64,000 bases of DNA from Chloroflexi bacterium UBA4736 (GTDB lineage: Bacteria > Chloroflexota > Dormibacteria > Dormibacterales > Dormibacteraceae), in assembly GCA_002404015.1 (NCBI GenBank), contig DHIW01000004.1, positions 31,284 through 95,283 on the forward strand. The letters are read 5' to 3'. The notes under the pieces are model-generated. The model was not told the origin of the DNA, made no database searches, and saw only the letters and a program-made list of their open reading frames with translations. A program made the translations under genes and the position numbers. Of this stretch, positions 21,015-30,027 are shown one piece after another. Within the stretch, counting starts at the first letter, position 1. Every line of letters starts with the position of its first letter.

Positions 21015-21147
21015 AAACCAGCCCCGCCGTAAGGGCCGGCTCCGCCGGCCCGTATGAGTCCCGAATTCCAATCGCGCGCCAGGCGTGTAAGTCCTCCTTA
21101 GGGAGGTAGGGTCCGGGGGAGGAACCGCAGGTTCTTCCCCCGTCGTT
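21015..21147 (+). repeat. Structured intergenic repeat family 1, copy C (diverged)
   Basis: This copy starts directly after the CHAP stop codon, on the same strand, and ends at the 3' end of the convergent yajQ. Hairpin 1 is GGGCCGGC-TCC-GCCGGCCC (21033-21051), different from the GCCTGGC/GCCAGGC of the other copies but still fully paired with the same TCC loop. Hairpin 2 is at 21092-21107. Hairpin 3 is GGGGGAGGAACC/GGTTCTTCCCCC (21115-21141), with one G-U pair on this strand. Confidence 0.82.
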
Positions 21148-21640
21148 ATCTGTAGTTGGTGAACTGGATCGGGACTGGGATTGACTCGTCGTCTCGGAGG
21201 GCGACTATGACTTTCTGGAGGTCGTCCTTCGACTTGGCGCTGACTCGGAGCTGGTCGCCCTGGATTCGCACCTGGACCTTCGGCGACGCCTCGCGAGCTC
21301 GCTTCTGGAGCGTCTTGGCCAGCTCGTCAGAGATCCCGGCGTTGAGCTTGACCTCGATCTGGCCCCGGCCCCGTCCGATCGTCTTCGGCTCGCCGGCCTG
21401 GAAGAGCTTCGCGGACAGCCCGCGGCGGGCCGCCTTCTCCACCAGCACCTGGTAGGCGGCCCGGGCCCGGTCCTCGCTCGACGCCTCGACCACGATCTCG
21501 GCGCCCTTCTGCTCGAGGGAGGGCTCTGTTCCCTTGAAGTCGAAGCGGGTCGTGACCTCGCGGCGAGCCTGGTCCAGCGCGTTGGTCAGCTCGGCGTGGT
21601 CGTACTCCGAGACGACGTCGAAGGAGAAGTCCTGGGCCAA
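21146..21640 (-). CDS. yajQ: YajQ-family cyclic-nucleotide-binding protein
   Basis: This 164-residue protein matches the UPF0234/YajQ family end to end: FSFDVVSEYDHAELTNALDQ, TRFDFKGT, ETK-like GAEIVVEASSEDRA, GRGRGQIEVKLNAGIS, VQVRIQGDQLRVSAKSKDDL and the terminus PIQFTNYR. YajQ proteins bind nucleotides, and c-di-GMP binding is reported for some members. The start is TTG 21640. It sits 3' to 3' with the CHAP gene and just downstream of a small membrane protein on the same strand. Confidence 0.93.
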   Translation of the reverse strand: MAQDFSFDVVSEYDHAELTNALDQARREVTTRFDFKGTEPSLEQKGAEIVVEASSEDRARAAYQVLVEKAARRGLSAKLFQAGEPKTIGRGRGQIEVKLNAGISDELAKTLQKRAREASPKVQVRIQGDQLRVSAKSKDDLQKVIVALRDDESIPVPIQFTNYR

Positions 21641-21645
21641 CCTGC

Positions 21646-22029
21646 TCAGGACACGAAGTGGAAGATCTGGTTGAGGCCGATCCCGACGACGACCAGCGCC
21701 AGGATCACGGCCACGGCGGCTGTGCCGCCGAGGAGGACCGCGATCCCGATCTGCGACTCGTCGATCGGCTCCATGTTGGCCTCCAGCTCCTCTTTGGGCC
21801 GGGGCACGTGGAGGTCGTCGACGCCCGCGGCGAGGGCCCGACTCTGCAGCTCCTCGAGGCTCTGCTGGCCGCCGGTCGGCACCGGGCGGCCCTCAAGCCG
21901 CTTCAGCGCCTCGCGCAGGTTGTCCTGGGTCGCGCCCAGCTCAGCCACCACCATGTCGAGGGTGCGGGATGCGGAAGGGGTCGGATGCTCGCGCCTGAGG
22001 TCGTCGATGATCTCGTAGAGAGTTGGCAT
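21646..22029 (-). CDS. Small C-tail-anchored helical protein
   Basis: This 127-residue protein starts MPTLYEIIDDLRREH. It has a predicted helical soluble part and a single C-terminal membrane segment (IAVLLGGTAAVAVILALVVV). It ends just 5 bases before yajQ, so the two are likely co-transcribed. I do not recognise the family. Longer starts exist upstream but would run into the divergent ilvE promoter region. Confidence 0.65.
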   Translation of the reverse strand: MPTLYEIIDDLRREHPTPSASRTLDMVVAELGATQDNLREALKRLEGRPVPTGGQQSLEELQSRALAAGVDDLHVPRPKEELEANMEPIDESQIGIAVLLGGTAAVAVILALVVVGIGLNQIFHFVS

Positions 22030-22108
22030 CTTCCACAGGAAAGATATCCGACCCTGACTCCGCTCGGCTACCAGGGGCCCCCCACCGCCACGCGTACAAT
22101 CGGGCTGA

Positions 22109-23074
22109 ATGAGCGTCGAGACCGACTTCAAATCGCGGATTCAGGCCCGGCCCGAGCACCCCAACACATGGGTCTTCTACGACGGCGAGTTCGTCCGCTA
22201 CCACGACGTCAAGCTCGGCCTCATGACCCACGCCCTGCACTACGGGACTGGCTGCTTCGAGGGTATCCGCGGGTACTGGAACGCCCAGAGGGAGCAGCTC
22301 TTCCTGCTCCAGGCGCAGGCCCACTTCGACCGCCTCCGGAACTCGGGGAAGATCCTGCGCATGGAGCTTCCCTACTCGACCGAGGAGCTAATCGAGATCA
22401 CGCTCGAGGTCCTGCGCCGCAACGATCACAGGGGCGACACGTATGTGCGCCCGCTCCTGTACAAGTCGATCGAGCAGATCGGGGTCCAGCTGCACGGCCT
22501 TCCTGAGAGCTTCCTGGTATACACGGCGCCATTTGGCAAGTACGTCGAGATCGACGGCGGGATCCGCTGCATGGTCTCGAGCTGGCGGCGGGTCACCGAC
22601 TCCTCGGTGCCGGCCCGCGCCAAGATCACAGGCTCCTACGTCAACTCCGCCCTGGCCAAGTCGGAGGCGATCGAAGCCGGCTACGACGAGGCCATCGTCC
22701 TCACCCATGAGGGCCACGTCTCCGAGGGCTCGGCCGAGAACCTGTTCATGATCAAGAACGGCAAAGCGTACACCCCGCCCGTGACCGACGACATCCTGGA
22801 GGGCGTGACCCGCAACCTGATCATCGGCCTGATCCAGGATGAGCTGGGGATGCCGGTGTTCGAGCGCAGCATCGACCGGACGGAGCTCTACACCTGCGAC
22901 GAGCTCCTGCTCTGCGGCACCGGCGCCCAGATCTCCCCGGTGGTCGAGGTCGACCGTCGCACAGTCGGCGACGGCAAGGTCGGCGAGGTCAGCCAGGAGC
23001 TTCAGTCGCTCTACTTCGGGGCCGTCCGCGGCGACAACCCCAAGTACAAGGACTGGTCGATACCGGTCTTTTGA
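22109..23074 (+). CDS. ilvE: Branched-chain amino acid aminotransferase
   Basis: This PLP fold-type IV enzyme interconverts branched-chain 2-oxo acids and amino acids. The 321-residue protein has MTHALHYGTGCFEGIRGY, YVRPLLYKS, the PLP-lysine segment ARAKITGSYVNSALAKSEA, EAIVLTHEGHVSEGSAENLF and LCGTGAQISPVVEVD. It begins at ATG 22109 and has the group I bacterial IlvE length. The PLP demand is consistent with the pdxS/T and pdxH genes in the window. Confidence 0.95.
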   Translation: MSVETDFKSRIQARPEHPNTWVFYDGEFVRYHDVKLGLMTHALHYGTGCFEGIRGYWNAQREQLFLLQAQAHFDRLRNSGKILRMELPYSTEELIEITLEVLRRNDHRGDTYVRPLLYKSIEQIGVQLHGLPESFLVYTAPFGKYVEIDGGIRCMVSSWRRVTDSSVPARAKITGSYVNSALAKSEAIEAGYDEAIVLTHEGHVSEGSAENLFMIKNGKAYTPPVTDDILEGVTRNLIIGLIQDELGMPVFERSIDRTELYTCDELLLCGTGAQISPVVEVDRRTVGDGKVGEVSQELQSLYFGAVRGDNPKYKDWSIPVF

Positions 23075-23135
23075 TTTCCGGCCGAACCTCTTGTAGCGGC
23101 TGAGATCAGCTACCGCCCGGCTACACTCACGCGCC

Positions 23136-24308
23136 GTGAGGGTTATCGCGGCGCCCAACCCGTTCAAGGGCTCGCTCGGCTCGCCGGCCGCCGCCGCGGC
23201 GATGGCGGCGGGCATCCGGCGCGCCCTACCCGAAGCGGAGGTGGTCCAGATACCTGTGGCGGACGGCGGAGAGGGCACTGTGGAGGCGTTGGTCGCCGCC
23301 GGCGCCGGTGAGCTCGTGATCGTCACGGTCGAAGGGCCGCTGGGCGACCCGGTCGCGGCCCAGTTCGGGATGATCGAGGGCGGACGGACCGCGGTGGTCG
23401 AGCTGGCCGCCTCCAGCGGCCTGCCCCTGGTTTCAAGCGAAAGGCGGGACCCGCGCGTTACCTCTTCGTACGGGTTCGGGCAGGTGCTCGAAGCGGCTCG
23501 GTCACGCGGAGGCAAGCGCATCATCGCCGGGATCGGCGGGTCGGCGACCAACGACGCGGGGGCCGGGATGGCCCAGGCGCTCGGCTTCCGGCTGCTCGAT
23601 GAGGAGGGACGCGAGCTGCCCCGCGGGGGCGCCGCCCTCGCCCGGCTGGCACGCATCGACGCCTCCGCGGTGGACGCCGGCTGGCGCGAGGTCAAGCTGG
23701 ACGTGGCCGTGGACGTCACCAATCCCCTGACCGGCCCGGAAGGGGCCACCGCCACCTACGGTCCCCAGAAGGGGGCCACTCCCGACATGGTGCGCGAGCT
23801 CGACGCGGCACTCGCCAACTTCGCCGCCGTCGTAAAGCGCGACCTGGGTCGGGAAGTGGATCAGGTGCCGGGTGCGGGCGCGGCGGGCGGAGCCGGGGCG
23901 GGCCTTATGGCCTTCCTGGACGCCCGGCTGACCCGAGGGGCGGCCCTTGTCGTGGACGCCTCCGGCCTCGACCGCCAGCTGGAGGGCGCGGCGGCCTTGG
24001 TGACCGGTGAGGGCCGGGTGGACTGGCAGAGCGCCTACGGCAAGGGCCCGGTCGAGGTCGCCCGCCGGGCCAGGGACGCCGGCGTCCCCGCCTACCTGAT
24101 CGCTGGGAGCCTGGGCGATGGCTGGGAGAAGGTCCTGGACGAGGGTGTGACCAGGGTGTACCCGATCAGCGAGGAGCCGATGCCCCTGGCGGAGATGGAG
24201 CAGCGCGCCGCGGAGCTCCTGGCGGGCGCGGCCGAGCGCCTGTTCCGGGAGCTGGCGTCCTCGGCGATCTCATCGCCCGGACGGCGGTCGGGCGGGGAAC
24301 CCGAGTGA
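23136..24308 (+). CDS. Glycerate 2-kinase (GarK/GlxK family)
   Basis: This enzyme phosphorylates glycerate to 2-phosphoglycerate. The 390-residue protein has IAAPNPFKGSLGSPAAA, QIPVADGGEGTVEAL, VELAASSGLPLVS, the glycine-rich IAGIGGSATNDAGAGMAQAL and VTGEGRVDWQSAYGKGP. It starts at GTG 23136. The 2-hydroxyacid (glycerate/glyoxylate) dehydrogenase at 60537 could supply its substrate. Its stop overlaps the start of the sigma-factor gene by 4 bases. Confidence 0.93.
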   Translation: MRVIAAPNPFKGSLGSPAAAAAMAAGIRRALPEAEVVQIPVADGGEGTVEALVAAGAGELVIVTVEGPLGDPVAAQFGMIEGGRTAVVELAASSGLPLVSSERRDPRVTSSYGFGQVLEAARSRGGKRIIAGIGGSATNDAGAGMAQALGFRLLDEEGRELPRGGAALARLARIDASAVDAGWREVKLDVAVDVTNPLTGPEGATATYGPQKGATPDMVRELDAALANFAAVVKRDLGREVDQVPGAGAAGGAGAGLMAFLDARLTRGAALVVDASGLDRQLEGAAALVTGEGRVDWQSAYGKGPVEVARRARDAGVPAYLIAGSLGDGWEKVLDEGVTRVYPISEEPMPLAEMEQRAAELLAGAAERLFRELASSAISSPGRRSGGEPE

Positions 24309-25090
24309 GCGAGCGACCCGAGCGACCCGAGCGACCCGAGCGACCCGAGCGACCCGAGCGCACCGACGCCGAGCTGGTGGCCGCCTACCGGGCGGGCGAG
24401 GTGGCCGCCTTCGAGGAGCTGCACAGCCGCTACGTAGGCTCGATCTATCGCCTGGTCCACCGCAAGCTGGGCGACCGGCTGCTGGCCGAGGACATCGCCC
24501 AGGAGACCTTCCTCAAGAGCTTGCGCACGCTGGACAAGGTGGACGAGTCCTTCAACTTCGGGGGCTGGGTGCACACGGTGGCCCGCAACCTGTGCTTCGA
24601 CGAGCTGCGGCGCCGCCAGCGCGACCTGCGCGCGGACGAGGGCGAGGACGACGACCTCATGGTCCGCCTGCCCGCGCCCGCTCACCGTTTCGACCCCGTG
24701 ATCCAGAGCGAGAACGCCGAGCTCCGGCGCCAGGTCTGGGGGACTGCCCAGAGGCTGCCCGAGAAGTACCGCATGGTGCTAACCCTCCGCGAGCTCCAGG
24801 GTCTCAGCTACCGCCAGATCGGCAAGGTCATGAAGCTCAGCGAGAGCGCCGTCGAGACCCTGCTGTATCGAGCCCGCCTCCGCTTCAAGGAGGAGTTCAT
24901 CCAGAGCCAGGGGGGGACCACGATGGACTGCGCCGACGTGCTGCCGCTGCTGGCCCCGTACGTATCCGGCAAGCTGCGCCGCGAGCAGGCCGACGCGGTG
25001 CGCGAGCACCTCGCCACCTGCGTCAGCTGCTCCCGCAAATTGGGCGGTCCGGTCGGCCGCCGAAGAGCCACCGCAGGAGGCGACTCGTGA
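24305..25090 (+). CDS. ECF-type sigma factor fused to an anti-sigma zinc finger
   Basis: This single frame of 261 residues starts at GTG 24305. After an (RPE)5 repeat comes sigma region 2 (LVHRKLGDRLLAEDIAQETF, FGGWVHTVARNLCFDELRRR). Region 4 follows (LPEKYRMVLTLRELQGLSYR, LSESAVETLLYRARLRFKEEF, to about residue 203). The remaining ~55 residues are a zf-HC2 domain: MDCADVLPLLAPYVSGKL then VREHLATCVSCS with the H-x3-C-x2-C ligands. ECF sigma factors and their zinc anti-sigma factors are usually separate adjacent genes. An in-frame ATG at 24923, with GGGGGGA 5 bases before it, could also make the finger alone. The next gene is coupled through AGGAGG and a GTGA overlap. Confidence 0.88.
   Translation: MSERPERPERPERPERPERTDAELVAAYRAGEVAAFEELHSRYVGSIYRLVHRKLGDRLLAEDIAQETFLKSLRTLDKVDESFNFGGWVHTVARNLCFDELRRRQRDLRADEGEDDDLMVRLPAPAHRFDPVIQSENAELRRQVWGTAQRLPEKYRMVLTLRELQGLSYRQIGKVMKLSESAVETLLYRARLRFKEEFIQSQGGTTMDCADVLPLLAPYVSGKLRREQADAVREHLATCVSCSRKLGGPVGRRRATAGGDS
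24314..24358 (+). repeat. Five tandem 9-bp units (CGACCCGAG) in the sigma gene
   Basis: Five perfect copies of CGACCCGAG encode Arg-Pro-Glu five times at residues 4-18 of the sigma factor. Because the unit is 9 bp, changes in copy number would lengthen or shorten the N-terminal tail without shifting the frame. Such repeats often vary between strains. Confidence 0.95.
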
Positions 25091-25680
25091 GGCCGTTAGG
25101 ATCAGTTGACGTGTCGAAAGTCACCGTGCGGTTCTTCGACGACGAGATGCTGGCCGGAGAGGCGCAGGACCTCGACTTCGACGAGCCGGACTTCTTGATC
25201 CATGTGGACGACCTGGGTGGCCTCGAGAACAACGAGATGGCCTGGGTGCCCCTGTCCGCCGTCAAGTGGGTCGAGCTGACTCCGACCGAGGGCCACCAGC
25301 CCGAGACCCCGACCCGGAAGGTCGCGATCCGCTTCCTGGACGGCGAGGTGCTGCGCGGGCATGTGGACGGCCAGCTGGCCCGCCATCGCTACGGCATCGT
25401 CCTCCACCTCCACCCCGAGCAGCCGAACGGGCATTCTCCGCTGCGCCTGCTCGGCATCCCTTTCACGGCCGTGAAGGCGCTGTTCTACCTGCGCGAGTTC
25501 GACGGCCGCCAGGCGGACGAGCAAGGCGCCCCGGCCGACTCGTTCCTGGCCCGCACCACGATGGCCCCGCTCCTCGACGTCCTCGAGGAGATGGAGATGC
25601 TGGACCGGCTGCACCGGAACGGCGTCCTGTCCGACCAGGAGTTCCAGAGCAAGCGAACCCAGGTCCTCGAGCGCATGTAG
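25087..25680 (+). CDS. Two-repeat beta protein with C-terminal SHOCT-like motif
   Basis: This 197-residue protein has two related ~60-residue units: KVTVRFFDDEMLAGEAQDLD...WVPLSAVKWVEL and KVAIRFLDGEVLRGHVDG...IPFTAVKALFYL. These resemble the DUF6982-type small beta domain. The end (LDRLHRNGVLSDQEFQSKR) looks like a SHOCT motif, often an oligomerisation module. GTG 25087 is preceded by AGGAGG at a 6-base spacing and overlaps the sigma-factor stop. Its position suggests it may act with the sigma/anti-sigma protein, but no function is known to me. Confidence 0.75.
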   Translation: MRPLGSVDVSKVTVRFFDDEMLAGEAQDLDFDEPDFLIHVDDLGGLENNEMAWVPLSAVKWVELTPTEGHQPETPTRKVAIRFLDGEVLRGHVDGQLARHRYGIVLHLHPEQPNGHSPLRLLGIPFTAVKALFYLREFDGRQADEQGAPADSFLARTTMAPLLDVLEEMEMLDRLHRNGVLSDQEFQSKRTQVLERM

Positions 25681-25683
25681 TCT

Positions 25684-25702
25684 CGGCGTGAATGTCACGC
25701 CG
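25684..25702 (+). terminator. Hairpin after the SHOCT gene
   Basis: CGGCGTGA-ATG-TCACGCCG forms a perfect 8-bp stem 3 bases after the stop codon. No T-run follows, so it could be an intrinsic terminator without a U-tract or an mRNA-stabilising structure. It separates the sigma operon from the Dpp ATPase genes. Confidence 0.5.
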
Positions 25703-25773
25703 CCTCCCGCTCGGTCGTCCGTAACAAGCGGAACCTGGCCAGTTCACGGCTGAACGTCTAGGGTTTATCGCTG

Positions 25774-26787
25774 ATGGCTGACGTGGACCTGCTGCGGGTC
25801 GAGAGCCTCCGAACCTACTTCCACACCCAGGCCGGAGTGCTGCGCGCGGTGGACGGCGTCGACCTCACCATCAAGCAGGGCCGCACGCTCGGGGTGGTCG
25901 GCGAGTCCGGCTGCGGCAAGAGCGTGACAGCGCTCTCGATCATGCGCCTCGTCGACCCGCCAGGCCGGATCGAGGAGGGCAGCCGCATCATCTTCAACGA
26001 CGCCGACCTGGTCACCGCCACCGAGGACGACCTGCAGGCGATCCGGGGCAACGAGATCTCGATGATCTTCCAAGAGCCGATGACGTCGCTGAACCCCGTT
26101 TACACGGTGGGTGACCAGATCGCCGAGGCGGTGCGGCTGCACGAGCGGCTCTCCGCCAGCGCCGCCCTGGAGCGCTCCGTCGAGATGCTGCGGCTGGTCG
26201 GCATCCCGTCGCCTGACCGCCGCCTCCACGACTACCCGCACCAGATGTCGGGGGGCATGCGCCAACGCGTCATGATCGCGATGGCGCTGGCCTGCAACCC
26301 CAAGCTGCTGATCGCCGACGAGCCGACCACGGCCCTCGACGTGACCATCCAGGCCCAGATCCTCGAGCTGATGCGGGAGCTGCGCGACCGTCTCGGGATG
26401 TCGATCCTGCTCATCACCCACGATCTCGGCGTGGTCGCCGAGATGGCCGACGACGTCGCCGTAATGTACGCCGGCCGGGTCGTCGAACGGGGGCCTGTGG
26501 AGGCCATCTTCAGGAGCCCCCAGCACCCGTACACCGAGGCCCTGCTGCACTCGATCCCGGTGCTCGGGATGACGCAGGCCGAGCCGCTCAAGGTTATCCA
26601 GGGCATGGTGCCCAGCGCCCTCCACTGGCCCAACGGCTGCCGGTTCGCGCCGCGCTGCGAGTACGCCTTCGACAGGTGCCGCCAGGACGATCCCCCGCTG
26701 CTCGACGCCGGCGCCCAGGAATCGGCCTGCTGGCTCTGCGAGGACGGGCCGCGCGAGGGGGCCGGCGTGGCGGCTCGGCTCCAATGA
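25774..26787 (+). CDS. Oligopeptide/dipeptide ABC transporter ATPase (DppD/OppD type)
   Basis: This 337-residue ATPase has Walker [31 protein letters not shown], signature [19 protein letters not shown], Walker [17 protein letters not shown] and the C-terminal oligopeptide-family region with cysteines ([19 protein letters not shown]) that in some members bind an Fe-S cluster. It couples ATP hydrolysis to peptide or related solute uptake. It is followed by its usual partner ATPase at an ATGA overlap. No permease genes are adjacent. Confidence 0.93.
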   Translation: MADVDLLRVESLRTYFHTQAGVLRAVDGVDLTIKQGRTLGVVGESGCGKSVTALSIMRLVDPPGRIEEGSRIIFNDADLVTATEDDLQAIRGNEISMIFQEPMTSLNPVYTVGDQIAEAVRLHERLSASAALERSVEMLRLVGIPSPDRRLHDYPHQMSGGMRQRVMIAMALACNPKLLIADEPTTALDVTIQAQILELMRELRDRLGMSILLITHDLGVVAEMADDVAVMYAGRVVERGPVEAIFRSPQHPYTEALLHSIPVLGMTQAEPLKVIQGMVPSALHWPNGCRFAPRCEYAFDRCRQDDPPLLDAGAQESACWLCEDGPREGAGVAARLQ

Positions 26788-27770
26788 GCGAGGCGCTGCT
26801 CCAGGCGCGCGGGGTCAAGAAGTACTTCCCGGTCCGCCGGGGCGTGCTGCAGCGGGTGGTCGGCCAGGTCCAGGCGGTGGACGGTGTGGACCTGGACGTC
26901 ATGCCGGGGGAGACGGTGGGGCTGGTCGGGGAGTCGGGCTGCGGCAAGTCGACCCTGGGTCGCACGCTGCTCCGGCTGATCGAGCCCACGGAGGGCGAGA
27001 TCCGCTTCGAAGGCCGCGACGTGCGCCGCCTTCACGGCGCGGGCATGAAGGCCATGCGCCGCGATATGCAGATCATCTTCCAGGACCCGGTCGGGTCCCT
27101 GAACCCGCGGATGACCGTTCGCGAGATCGTCTCCGAGGGCCTGGCGATCCACGGGGTGGCCCGGGGCAAGCAGCGGGAGACGCGCGTCCGCGAGATCCTG
27201 GAGCGCGTCGGCCTACGCCCGGAGGCGGCCGGTCGCTACCCACACGAGTTCTCAGGCGGCCAGCGGCAGCGCATCGGGATCGCCCGCGCCCTGGTCCTCC
27301 AGCCCAAGTTCGTGGTCGCCGATGAACCCGTGTCCGCACTGGACGTCTCGATCCAGTCGCAGGTCCTGAACCTGCTGGTCGAGCTCAAGCGAGAGTTCAA
27401 CCTGACTTACCTGTTCGTGGCCCACAACCTGGCCGTGGTCGGCTATATCTCAGACCGCATCGCGGTCATGTACCTGGGCAAGGTGGTGGAGCTCGCGCCG
27501 GCGGCCGACCTCTACAAGAGGCCGCTCCACCCCTACACCATGGCCCTGCTGTCGGCCATCCCCGAGCCGGCGCCGGGCCGCAAGCGGCAGCGCATCGTGC
27601 TGACCGGTGACGTGCCGAGCCCGATCAACCCGCCCTCGGGCTGCCGGTTCCGTACGCGCTGCCCCCTGGCCCAGGCCATCTGCGCCGAACAGGAGCCGCC
27701 GCTGGAGATGAAGCCGGAAGGCCACCTGGCAGCCTGCCACTTCGCTGGAACCCCGATCCCACCCACGTAA
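26784..27770 (+). CDS. Oligopeptide/dipeptide ABC transporter ATPase (DppF/OppF type)
   Basis: This 328-residue ATPase starts [20 protein letters not shown]. It has Walker [32 protein letters not shown], signature [19 protein letters not shown] and Walker [17 protein letters not shown]. The C-terminal region is oligopeptide-type, with [17 protein letters not shown]. It forms the second ATPase of a Dpp/Opp importer. The only candidate binding protein in the window is the divergent gene at 30028-31926; the two permeases must be elsewhere. Confidence 0.93.
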   Translation: MSEALLQARGVKKYFPVRRGVLQRVVGQVQAVDGVDLDVMPGETVGLVGESGCGKSTLGRTLLRLIEPTEGEIRFEGRDVRRLHGAGMKAMRRDMQIIFQDPVGSLNPRMTVREIVSEGLAIHGVARGKQRETRVREILERVGLRPEAAGRYPHEFSGGQRQRIGIARALVLQPKFVVADEPVSALDVSIQSQVLNLLVELKREFNLTYLFVAHNLAVVGYISDRIAVMYLGKVVELAPAADLYKRPLHPYTMALLSAIPEPAPGRKRQRIVLTGDVPSPINPPSGCRFRTRCPLAQAICAEQEPPLEMKPEGHLAACHFAGTPIPPT

Positions 27771-27964
27771 AAAATCAAGACGTGGCGGGAAAGCCTGGCT
27801 CCGCCAGGCTGTCTGGGTCCCGAATACAAAACGCGCACCAGTGCCGTAAGTCCTCCAAAAGGGAGGAAGGGTACTGGGGAGGAACCGCGAGGTTCTTCCC
27901 CAGGCTGCTAAGTCCTCCAAAGGGAGGAAGGGCACTGGGGAGGAACCGCGAGGTTCTTCCCCAG
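27768..27964 (+). repeat. Structured intergenic repeat family 1, copy D with partial duplication
   Basis: This copy begins at the dppF stop codon and ends at the 3' end of the convergent kinase gene. The first unit (27768-27903) has all three hairpins: GCCTGGC-TCC-GCCAGGC (27793-27809), the TCCTCC/GGAGGA stem, and the GGGGAGGAACC-GCGA-GGTTCTTCCCC stem. The second unit (27907-27964) repeats only hairpins 2 and 3, nearly identical in sequence, so the element grew by duplication of its 3' half. Confidence 0.9.
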
Positions 27965-27968
27965 ACTT

Positions 27969-29953
27969 CTAGGCCGCCGGCACAGTCACCGCCGGCGCCA
28001 AGCCGGGAAGGCTGAGCGTGAAGGTGCTGCCGAGGCCCTCGCGGGACTGGACCGCGATCCCGCCGCCCATCAGCTCGGCCAGGCGGCGCGAGAGCGCCAG
28101 GCCGAGGCCGGTGCCCTCCTGGTTCCGCGAGCGGCCTGAGGCCACCTGCGTGAACCGTTCGAAGATGCGCGCCAGCTCGGAGCGCGGGATGCCGATCCCG
28201 TTGTCCGTGACCGAGACCCGGATCACGCCCCGCTCCAGCCGGGCCGAGACGCTCACGCGGCCGCCTTCGGGGGTGAACTTGACCGCGTTCGAAAGCAGGT
28301 TCAGGACGATCTGGCGCAGGCGCCTGCTGTCCGCCACGACGAGTCCATCCCCGCAGCGGACCAGCCTGAGCTCGATCGCCTTCGCCGTGGCCTGCGGCTG
28401 AAGCCGGCCGATGCAGTCCTCCAGCGCGGGCCGCAGGGGCAGGTTCTCGGGGTCCAGCTCGAGCTGGCCGGCCTCGACCTTGGACAGGTCGAGCACGTCG
28501 TTGATGAGCGTCAGCAGGTGCTCTCCGCTGGTGTTTATGTGATCGACGTAGCGGGCCTGGCGCTCATTCAGCTCGCCGAAGTCCGGGCGGTTCAGGAGCT
28601 GCGAGAAGCCCAGGATCGAGTTCAGGGGCGTGCGCAGCTCGTGGCTCATCGTGGCCAGAAACTCGCTCTTGTGACGGCTCGCCTGCTCGAGCTCGGCGTT
28701 CGCCTCGCGCAGCGCCGCGAAGAGGCGGCTCACATTGATGGCGGCCGCCAATGACGGCACCATGCTCTCCGCGCTCTGGATATCGTCTGCCGTGAACGCG
28801 GGGTCCTCGGCGGGACGCACCATCGCCACTGCACCCACCACGTCACCGCCGCTGACCATCGGTACGGCCAGGACGGGCCCCAGGCCGCGTCCTTCGCAAA
28901 GCGCGTGATGGGGCTGTCCCACGTCCCGCTGCTGCGCACGTCGCCAGTGACGGCCTGTCGCGTGCGGAGGGCCTCGCTGGCCAGGGATTGGTCGGCCAGC
29001 AGAGTGTCGGCCGGGACCGGATCGCGCAGGCCGACGCCGGCGAGGTAGACCCAGACCTGGCCCAGGCTGCGCCCATCCTGGAGACAGAACGACACCAGGT
29101 CCGCCCCCATCAGCTCGGTCAGCTTCGTGGCGCTGCTCTCGAGCACCTGGGGCAGGTTGATCTCGCCGCTCACCTCGACCATCGCCTCCGAAAGGGCCAG
29201 CCGGCCTCGGATCGAACGGTCCCAGGCGGCCAGCGAGCGCGCGAGGCTACCCACCTCGTCGTTGCGCCCCAGCTCGGGGATCTGGACCCGCTCGCCCGCA
29301 GCGAGCGCGCTGGCGATCTCGTTCAGGCGGCCGATGGGCCGCAAAGTCCCGTAGAGGAGCAGGCGTCCGAGCACGAAGAGCCCGATGACGGCCGCGATCG
29401 CGTCGCCTCCCAGTATCGCCAGCAGGTAGACCTGGGCCCGGGATTGCTGGCGCCCCTCGTTGGAGCGCTGCACCGCCACGCTGTCGCGGAAGCTGGACTG
29501 CTGCACGCGGACCCTGTCGAACAGGGTCGCCATCGTCGTCGGCAGCTGGATCGGGCCTGACGGCGCCAGCTGGATGTTCTCCGACTGGCCGTCGGCCCAC
29601 GCCTGCCAGTTGTCGGACGCCTGGAGGAGGGAATCTACAGGGGGTCGCGCCCAGGAATCGATGGCCGCGGCCCGCCGCATCCGCTGCTCGATCGCCGCGG
29701 CCTTCTGGCGGGCGTTGAAGTAAGGCGACAGGAACTTGTCCGAGCGGGTCTGGTCGTAGGCCGCAAGTGCGATCTCCTGGTCGGCGAGGGCGGCCTGCAG
29801 GGCCTCGGAGTCGGCCAGGAGGCCCGCCGTCCGCGCCGCTCCATCGGCCCAGGAGCGCTGAACCGATACGTCGCCCAGAACCAGGCCGACACCGACCAGC
29901 ACGAGCGCGATCAGGCCTGCGACCGCCCGAATGGCGCGCGCGTGCAAAGACAT
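27969..29953 (-). pseudogene. Hybrid-sensor-like histidine kinase interrupted by one frameshift
   Basis: The first frame (29953 to about 28885) encodes a membrane segment, an extracellular CHASE3/4HB-like helical domain, a second membrane segment (LLAILGGDAIAAVIGLFVLG), a HAMP-like linker (RPIGRLNEIASALAAGERVQ) and the start of a GAF domain. The frame is lost near RFAK. The rest of the GAF domain (LGPVLAVPMVSGGDVVGAVA), HisKA with its H box (FLATMSHELRTPLNSILGF) and HATPase_c (NLLSNAVKFTPEGG, DNGIGIP, GTGLGLALS) continue in another frame to 27969. One missing base, for example a G in the GCGG run at about 28885-28890, explains it. It may be a sequencing error. ATG 29953 has GGAGG just before it. 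Confidence 0.85.
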
Positions 29954-30027
29954 GGCCTCCAATTCAAACGGCCCGCACAGGCACGCCGCGTCCGGCGCGG
30001 GGTCGACCCGTGATCAGCCCGGCGTCA

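Noticed and set aside
28880-28895. Programmed -1 frameshifting in the histidine kinase
   Set aside because: No slippery heptamer of the X-XXY-YYZ type is present at the junction.
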